Below are positions 9,846-15,000 of a stretch of DNA of 15,000 nt, piece by piece (within the stretch, counting starts at the first letter, position 1; each line of letters begins with the position of its first letter). The notes beneath the pieces are model-generated. The model made no database searches, was not told the DNA's origin, and worked only from the letters and a program-made list of their open reading frames with translations. Source of the DNA: Neocallimastix lanati (nom. inval.) (taxonomy: Eukaryota; Neocallimastigomycota; Neocallimastigomycetes; Neocallimastigales; Neocallimastigaceae); NCBI GenBank assembly GCA_016946835.1, contig JACVTC010000077.1, forward strand, positions 582,501 to 597,500. Reading direction: 5' to 3'. The position numbers and the translations under genes were made by a program.

Positions 9846-10444
9846 AAATGCATTTTTTATTTTCATTAAATAATTAATTTAGATGCATTTTACTTTAGAG
9901 ATAATATTAAAGAAAACCATTTTAGTATATTACTTTATCATTTCAAATTGTATTATTTTTACAAATGTTGATACATTTAAAGTTGTATAAAGACATAGAG
10001 GGACTTTACTAAAACAATAAATATTTGGAAATGTATATCCTTTTTTTTTTTTTTTTTTTGGAAGTTTTTAATAAAATTATTATATACCTAATTAATAAAA
10101 AAAAGTAATTTTAATAAATATAATTAAGAATCAACGAAATAATTGTTTAATTCATATTATATATAATATAATATATAATATGTATTAATAGTTTCTTTTT
10201 ATTTTGTTAATTATTTAAACTAATTTAAAAATTTATAATAGATGGCATATTATTGAATAGTATATTAATTTGTTATTGGATTGTTCTATATCAAGTTAAC
10301 TATGCTATTATTTCAAATCATCATGAACAATTTTATATGAACATCTTTAATTATTATAAATATTCATTGTACTAATGACATGTTTTTAATGTTCGGATTA
10401 GTTATATTAATTGGATGCTGTCGATCATAATCAACATAATCTAT
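9846..10444. other. Region downstream of the Cys-rich pseudogene, no firm gene
   Basis: Contains poly-T at about 10040-10058 and an AT-rich palindromic patch near 10155-10180. On the minus strand the frame after the pseudogene's stop continues IDYVDYDRQHPINITNPNI and on for 26 codons to a stop near 10366, so the stop at 10445 may not be the original one. Other short peptides here, such as MSLYNFKCINICKNN, are too small to call. Confidence 0.5.
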
Positions 10445-11245
10445 CTATTTACTATTGCGGCAATAATAGCAGCAGTAAATTAATACAAATATAACTATAA
10501 CTAAAACAACCAGTGAGGCAGATATAACAAAACCCAAACCTTCACTATCAGAAGCCCTGTCATCTTGTATACCACAGGTGTGCTTTTCAAGGCATATTTT
10601 AGAGAAACATTCATCATCACTTTAACAAGGGTCTCTATATGCCTTGCCGCAATATTTATATATATATAATTTTCTACCTCCTGAATGTATGTCGCCATAA
10701 TCCGCAATCGGACTTTCATCGTTAAAAAAGTAAAGGCTGTTAAGACATTTATTAGGCAAACAATCCGAATTCGTCGTACAGCTTGTAAAAAATTTCTCCA
10801 TAAACATGTGCTTCACCCTTACATGTTCCAGATTCGAATTTAACACACGGATATGTTTTAGTAATATGCTTCTTCATTATTCCATTTTCATCTGGGAATT
10901 CGGCAAAAAACTGTGTGTATTCATAAATAGTCATAGTACATAGAATATCTTTGAAAATAAAAACTACAAAAAAAATAAAATAAAAATAAAAAAAAAAAAA
11001 AAAAAAAAAAAATAAAGCATTTCAATTTTAATACTTCGTCTTTAGTTAGATATTTAGGAATATCATTGTATGTTAAACTCTCACTTTTAATAAAATAAAT
11101 ATTACCAAAACTATTTTTTTTTTGTTTATTATTTACTATTATATGCAATCCTATTGTATATTTATTATAACTACGTGATATAAAAATAAAACTATGTAAA
11201 TAAAAATGATATAGAATTTTATGTTCGAAATAAGCTTATTTTATT
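10445..11245 (-). pseudogene. Frameshifted Cys-rich single-pass membrane protein gene
   Basis: Reading leftward from about 11245, AYFEHKILYHFYLHS leads into SYNKYTIGLHIIVNNK and YNDIPKYLTKDE. A T25 tract (A's at 10988-11012) then interrupts coding, followed by TIYEYTQFFAEFPDENG and YPCVKFESGTCKGEAHVYGE. A one-base shift in a T6 run near 10796-10801 moves the frame to SCTTNSDCLPNKCLNSLYFF, NDESPIADYGDIHSGG and KYCGKAYRDPC. A TAA at 10622-10624 follows, then in the same frame SDDECFSKICLEKHTCG, a hydrophobic helix (about 10460-10525) and a short CCYYCRNSK tail. Two C-x5-C-x4-C type modules before a membrane span suggest an extracellular domain anchored at the cell surface. From memory this resembles a large uncharacterised family of gut fungi; not verified. 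GTATTA after the codons for KDE could be a donor and TTGTAG near 10965 an acceptor, so the T25 tract may sit in an intron. Confidence 0.7.
10988..11012. repeat. 25-base poly-A (poly-T on the coding strand) inside the pseudogene
   Basis: It lies between the KLKCF segment and the KDILCTM segment of the minus-strand pseudogene. It is either a homopolymer expansion that broke the gene or the polypyrimidine part of a short intron. Confidence 0.8.
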
Positions 11246-11463
11246 ATTAATCTGTGTAAACATAAATTATATTAATAAATTTACAATTATTTAAATACAT
11301 AAATATTTTGAAATATAATTATTATATTTATAACAACTATTTAGTTAACAAATAATAATTATTTAATTATTATAGTTTATTTTAAACTTTATAAATAAAT
11401 GATTTTTTGTAAATTAATTACTTAATAAAAATAATTTATAATAATTATTTAATTATAATTAAA
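11246..11463. promoter_or_regulatory. Divergent intergenic region between two dead surface-protein genes
   Basis: The minus-strand pseudogene points left and the plus-strand relic points right from here, so it was probably a shared upstream region. It contains a perfect 19-base direct repeat at 11352-11370 and 11438-11456, the second copy ending 7 bases before the ATG at 11464. Confidence 0.35.
11352..11456. repeat. Perfect 19-base direct repeat pair
   Basis: ATAATAATTATTTAATTAT occurs at 11352-11370 and again at 11438-11456, 86 bases apart. Being pure A/T, it could be chance, but both copies lie in the likely promoter of the relic starting at 11464. Confidence 0.75.
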
Positions 11464-11749
11464 ATGAAATTACTGCTTATTAATATTTTATTTTTATCAG
11501 TTAGATATGTATTTAGTGTCATAATTACGGTAAATATATTAAATTAAATAATGTTCCTAAAGAGGCATATTTGTTTTGTACTAATGATTGTACAAAAACG
11601 TATTTATGTAAAGATTATAAAGGATTTTTTTTAATGCTAATATATATAATTGTTATATTAGAAGTGAATTAATGGATGGTTCATTTGGTCCATCTAATAA
11701 AGAAGAACCTCTTCAATGTCTATTAAAGGGAAATATATTTGAAAGATAA
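11464..11749 (+). pseudogene. Broken signal-peptide gene with PAN-like cysteine module
   Basis: The ATG at 11464 opens MKLLLINILFLSV and more, a signal-peptide-like start, but this frame stops at 11545. From 11532 another frame gives KYIKLNNVPKEAYLF then CTNDCTKTYLCKDYKGF. A T8 run near 11624-11631 then shifts it again, to NANIYNCYIRSELMDGS and SNKEEPLQCLLKGNIFER, ending at 11747-11749. Across the frames the cysteines follow C-x3-C-x5-C-x~13-C, nearly the spacing of the PAN-like modules in the gene at 13675. That suggests a secreted PAN/Apple-type protein, now dead through two frameshifts. No splice signals that would repair both shifts were seen. Confidence 0.6.
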
Positions 11750-11971
11750 CATGGACAATTAAAAATAAAATAAAAAAAAAAAAAAAAAAAGATTTTATTT
11801 CGAAAACTTTGCTGAAAAAATTGTTATCCTTAATACGTTTTATTTATTAATAATAACTTTTATTAATGTCATTTTCTATTTTTAATAAATATTTTCTATT
11901 ATTTATAAGCTTTAGAAATTAAATAGATAAATAAATAAATAAATAAATATTTTATTAAAATAAAGTATTAT

Positions 11972-12037
11972 ACATTAAAACACATAATTTGATTAACACC
12001 TTATTTTCATATATGTATTTCACATCATTTAATTTTT
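11972..12037. repeat. Direct repeat R, copy 1
   Basis: This stretch begins ACATTAAAACACATA and contains CATATATGTATTTCACAT. It recurs at 12311-12370 with small indels. Both copies follow an AAAT-repeat stretch, so the duplicated unit probably included the microsatellite. Confidence 0.7.
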
Positions 12038-12125
12038 GGCCATATTTATTTTTCAATAAGAATAAATTTATTATTGAACATCAATATAGAACAATATCAA
12101 ATGTGGTAATTAAGCTATAAATACA

Positions 12126-12126
12126 A

Positions 12127-12217
<91 letters not shown>

Positions 12218-12230
12218 GTAAATAAATAAG

Positions 12231-12269
<39 letters not shown>

Positions 12270-12304
12270 ATTAAATAAATAAAAAGTAAATAAATAAATA
12301 AATT
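12126..12304. repeat. AAAT tetranucleotide microsatellite, about 180 bases
   Basis: About 44 units, with AAGT variants near 12217-12231 and 12285 and a slip near 12271. The variants are in the right-hand third, so the left part is probably the younger expansion. The Leu/Ile/Tyr/Phe open frame antisense to it is an artefact of the repeat. Confidence 0.92.
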
Positions 12305-12310
12305 TATGAA

Positions 12311-12370
12311 ACATTAAAATACATATTAATTTACATTATTTTTATATATGTACTTCACATTATAATTTTT
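12311..12370. repeat. Direct repeat R, copy 2
   Basis: Second copy of the 11972-12037 element, sharing ACATTAAAA, the TATATGTA core and TTCACAT. It lies 90 bases upstream of the broken gene at 12460, so R may be a remnant of a family promoter. Confidence 0.7.
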
Positions 12371-12459
12371 CTATAAAAATATAATATACAATAATATGAT
12401 TGGATAATAGTCACTCACTAAAAAATAAAAAATATATTTTTTATAGAGCCATATAAATA

Positions 12460-12628
12460 ATGAAATTATTACTGATGATTTTAAGTCTCTATTGTCTTAG
12501 TATTTACCTAAGACTGCAATTACGTTAATAAAAACTACAGTCGATGATGATATGAACGCTCCCGGACGAAAAATTATTTTCGAATGCGTGAGATAGTTGA
12601 GGCTGTTCTTTATTATTTATACAATTGA
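12460..12628 (+). pseudogene. Fragment of a signal-peptide gene, multiple frameshifts
   Basis: The ATG at 12460 gives MKLLLMILSLYCLSIY, a signal-peptide-like start, stopping at 12526. An overlapping frame from about 12516 reads AITLIKTTVDDDMNAPGR then KIIFECVR to a stop at 12594, and a third frame from 12590 reads EIVEAVLYYLYN to a stop at 12626. The three pieces are contiguous, as in one N-terminal coding region that has taken two indels. The FECV-EIVEAVLYYLY segment looks like the AYFEHKILYHFYLHS stretch near the start of the minus-strand pseudogene, so both may come from the same family. GC-rich words here (GCTCCCGGACG) stand out from the surrounding spacer. Confidence 0.55.
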
Positions 12629-13086
12629 ATTTAAAAATTATTTATGAAATTTGTAAAGATATCTTTTAATAAAAAGTTTATATTTTTGAATATTAAATTA
12701 TGGAAGTATTTTTTTTTATAATGTTTATTTTAATTTTTTTAAAAATAAAACATGAAAAGATATAAATGTAGCTACTACGAATAATATTCAGAGTATGAAA
12801 AAAAATAATATATAAATATTTTTTATATCATACAAAAACTTTATAAAAAATAAGAAAATTTAAATTAATTAGACCGTTTAATAAATTTTTTTTTTTTTAT
12901 TTTAAACTTTACATTGAAAGTTAATAGGTAATTATTTCTATCCATAGAAGTTTTTAGTGTATTTTAATATTTTTTAAAAATTAAACTTTAATTATTATAA
13001 TTAAGTTAAATTAGAAAAAGTTACACAAAATAATTATAGACAAAACTTTATTATTATTTGTTTCATTTTAATTAAATTTTAATAAT

Positions 13087-13185
<99 letters not shown>

Positions 13186-13269
13186 TCTTTAAATATTAAT
13201 TTAAATGAAATTTATTTAATTTTTATTTTCACCTCACATCTTTAATAAGGTTTAAAATGTGAAACAAAA

Positions 13270-13312
<43 letters not shown>

Positions 13313-13674
13313 ATAAAAATATTTAATGATAATTTAATTTATATTAAAATGTTTTAAGTTAAAATAACAAATAAAAAAAAAAAAACTTTTCTTTTATATA
13401 TTATTACAACATTTTTAAAGAAAAAAAGAAAAAAAAAATAATAATAATAATAAAAAGAAATTATAATTAATTTAAAATTCTTAAAATATCTTATTTAATT
13501 TTTAAAATATCTTTTTATTTTCTTTAAAAAGTTAAATACAATAACAAAAACATTAATATAAATATCAAAATTAAAATATTAAAAATTTGCTTATAAGACT
13601 ATAAAATATTTATATTTGACGTAATAAAAAAAAAAAAAAAATAAAAATAAAAATAATAAAGTAAAATAGTAACA
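12629..13674. other. AT-rich spacer upstream of the PAN-like gene
   Basis: No gene or signal-peptide exon could be found on either strand. It contains the ATTT array at 13085-13186, a run of A then AT repeats at about 13266-13304, and AAT units near 13438-13453. The last few hundred bases should include the promoter of the 13675 gene. Confidence 0.7.
13085..13186. repeat. ATTT tetranucleotide microsatellite, about 100 bases
   Basis: About 25 near-perfect units. It is the reverse complement of the AAAT array at 12126-12304, so the two arrays form an inverted pair about 780 bases apart around the 12460 relic. Confidence 0.92.
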
Positions 13675-14475
13675 ATGACAGTCCAATTTACAGAAAATAA
13701 TAATAAAAAATGGGTTTTCTATCAAGGAAAATACTTAAATGCTAATGAAGATTCAACTTTATTACTTTCAGATGACACTGAAAAAATATTAAAAGACTGT
13801 ATAAATTCATGTGCTACAAACGACAAATGTTTATGGTTTTCATGGAGTACTGAAGGTGGAAAATGTAGACAATATAAATTTCTTGAAAATAATGAATCAA
13901 CATTTCAATGGAGATATGACAATTTTAAATATCAAGGTGCTGAATTACCAACAGAAGTATTCAATCTTGAGCATGATACCGAAAGTCAAGAACAATGTTT
14001 AGGTGATTGTTATAATGATACAAATTGTGTAGCAGTCAATTATATTCAAAATACTAAAAAATGTAGAATCTTTTACAACTATTCTAACCCTAATACTTAC
14101 TTTGGTTATTATGCAGTCAATGAAAACGGAGATCCAAATATTCAAGTAATATATATATATATTCAGTAATAATAAATAATAATTATTATTTAAAAATTAA
14201 GAAATAATAGAAATTAATTTATTCATTTATTATATATATAATATAAATTATATAAATGAATTTAAAAATAGGGAGGTGAACCAATAAGTGCTGGTGACGA
14301 TATTTATAATGTGGAAGCAAAAATTGAAAATAATTCAATATTTTCTTTGGGAAATATCATTATATTTTTATCATTATTAGCTTTTATTGCATTTTCTATA
14401 TATATGGCAATTCAATATAAAAAAAATAATGAAAAAAAGGGTAAAAAATTACCAGAATTACCACCAAGAGTATAA
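13675..14475 (+). CDS. Tandem PAN/Apple-like single-pass membrane protein
   Basis: Exons 13675-14145 and 14272-14475 give 224 residues. Two modules have cysteines at 42, 46, 52, 64 and at 108, 112, 118, 130: both are C-x3-C-x5-C-x11-C. The contexts (DCINSCATNDKCLWFSW, QCLGDCYNDTNCVAVNY) match the PAN/Apple fold, which binds carbohydrate or protein outside the cell. Asn sequons are at 73, 114, 135 and 177. A hydrophobic helix spans about 180-204, followed by a basic tail, KKNNEKKGKKLPELPPRV, carrying PELPPR, a class II SH3-ligand pattern. No signal peptide precedes the first module at this start and no upstream exon was found; with an N-out topology the helix would have to act as the targeting signal. 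A surface receptor or adhesin role is inferred. Codon use matches the other genes. Confidence 0.82.
14146..14271 (+). other. Intron of the PAN-like gene
   Basis: The donor is CAA followed by GTAATA and the acceptor is AAATAG before GGAGGTGAA. It is phase 0, 126 bases. Unspliced, the frame ends after seven codons of TA-repeat; spliced, it runs into the membrane helix and tail, which supports the join. Confidence 0.85.
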
Positions 14476-14970
14476 ATATACACCATAATGTTAAATATAA
14501 TAAAGTTTTATCAGTAAAATAAATATGAATATATATATATATATATGTATTACAAAATTAAATAAAAATTCAAAATATTAAATTTAGAGAATATTTATAA
14601 AATTTCAAAAATTTTTATATTTAATATCCAAATAAATATTTTTATACCTGTAAAATAAAAAATACCTGTTGTATAATATTAAAAAATTAAAAATGTAATA
14701 GAAATATATAACAATAGAAAAAAAATATTAAAGAATTAAAAATTAATAAAAAAAAAAAAAAAAATAAAAATAAAAATAAAATAAAAAGTATTAGTCGAAA
14801 AAAAAAAAAAAAAAACTAAAATTTATTAGCTTATTTTAACTTATTAAAGCATTTTGTAAAAAAAATGAATAAATTAATAATTAATATAATAATAATAAAG
14901 CAAATTTTTCATAAATCTATAATAATTACAAAATATATTTTTTTTATAAATACTAATATTAAAAAAAAAA
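14476..14970. other. AT-rich 3' flank, no gene seen
   Basis: Contains an AT dinucleotide run (about 14529-14546) and A-rich stretches near 14749-14763 and 14799-14815. An ATG at 14865 opens a low-complexity Ile/Lys/Asn frame that is still open at the window end; its composition does not look like a protein. Confidence 0.65.
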
Positions 14971-15000
14971 ATGTGTTGTATTTCAGAAAGTTGTATTTTG
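14971..15000 (+). CDS. Possible start of a gene cut by the window edge
   Basis: After eleven A's, an ATG at 14971 reads MCCISESCIL to the last base with no stop. Three cysteines in ten codons are unusual for translated spacer, and an A-run before the ATG fits the other starts in this window. A TTTCAG at 14981-14986 could instead be a splice acceptor of a plus-strand gene. Ten codons cannot decide it. Confidence 0.3.
   Translation, partial: MCCISESCIL

Noticed and set aside
12081-12314. 77-codon minus-strand frame
   Set aside because: It is a Leu/Phe/Ile/Tyr repeat produced by the AAAT array.
13811-14002. 63-codon plus-strand frame
   Set aside because: It is out of frame within the PAN-like gene and lacks its cysteine pattern.
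1-15000. tRNA, rRNA, CRISPR, bacterial operon or insertion-sequence signals
   Set aside because: No cloverleaf with a TTCGA-type T-loop, no spaced repeat array and no transposase motif was found; the tandem repeats are simple microsatellites.

Overview
This looks like nuclear DNA from a very AT-rich, intron-bearing eukaryote, most likely an anaerobic gut fungus (Neocallimastigomycota). That call is an inference. It rests on long homopolymer and AAAT/ATTT tracts between genes, short GT-AG introns with GTAANT-like donors, Asn-rich coding tracts, a U1-70K gene, a Hal5/Npr1-like fungal kinase fold, and a set of secreted or membrane Cys-rich genes. Another AT-rich protist such as a dictyostelid cannot be excluded from sequence alone. 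No prokaryotic signals, tRNAs, rRNAs or CRISPR arrays were seen.

The left edge (1-440) carries, on the minus strand, a clean signal-peptide start that is either the first exon of a gene leaving the window or a relic. From 440 to 1992 there is AT-rich spacer. At 1993-3673 lies a four-exon gene for the U1 snRNP 70 kDa protein, with a probable further intron at its 3' end running to 3960 or about 4467. From 3961 to 6106 is spacer. At 6107-9032 lies a three-exon gene for a 756-residue protein with an Asn-rich N-terminal half and a kinase fold whose catalytic HRD and DFG motifs are changed to HRR and GLE, so it is probably a pseudokinase.

From about 9560 to 12630 the window is a graveyard of accessory genes. 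It holds an unidentified decayed coding stretch (9563-9845, minus), a frameshifted pseudogene for a Cys-rich single-pass membrane protein (10445-11245, minus), a broken signal-peptide gene with PAN-like cysteine spacing (11464-11749, plus) and another broken signal-peptide gene (12460-12628, plus). Direct repeats and a long AAAT array lie between the last two. This is the pattern expected of a fast birth-and-death multigene family of surface or secreted proteins.

At 13675-14475 lies an intact two-exon gene for a 224-residue protein with two tandem PAN/Apple-like modules of identical cysteine spacing, one transmembrane helix and a short basic tail ending in a PxxPxR motif. The last 500 bases are spacer, with a possible new gene starting at 14971.

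The two housekeeping-type genes are unrelated in role: U1-70K acts in 5' splice-site recognition in the nucleus, the pseudokinase probably in cytoplasmic signalling. The right half is a surface-protein neighbourhood in which only the PAN gene still appears intact. Exon boundaries were placed by hand from splice motifs and protein continuity; no searches were run.
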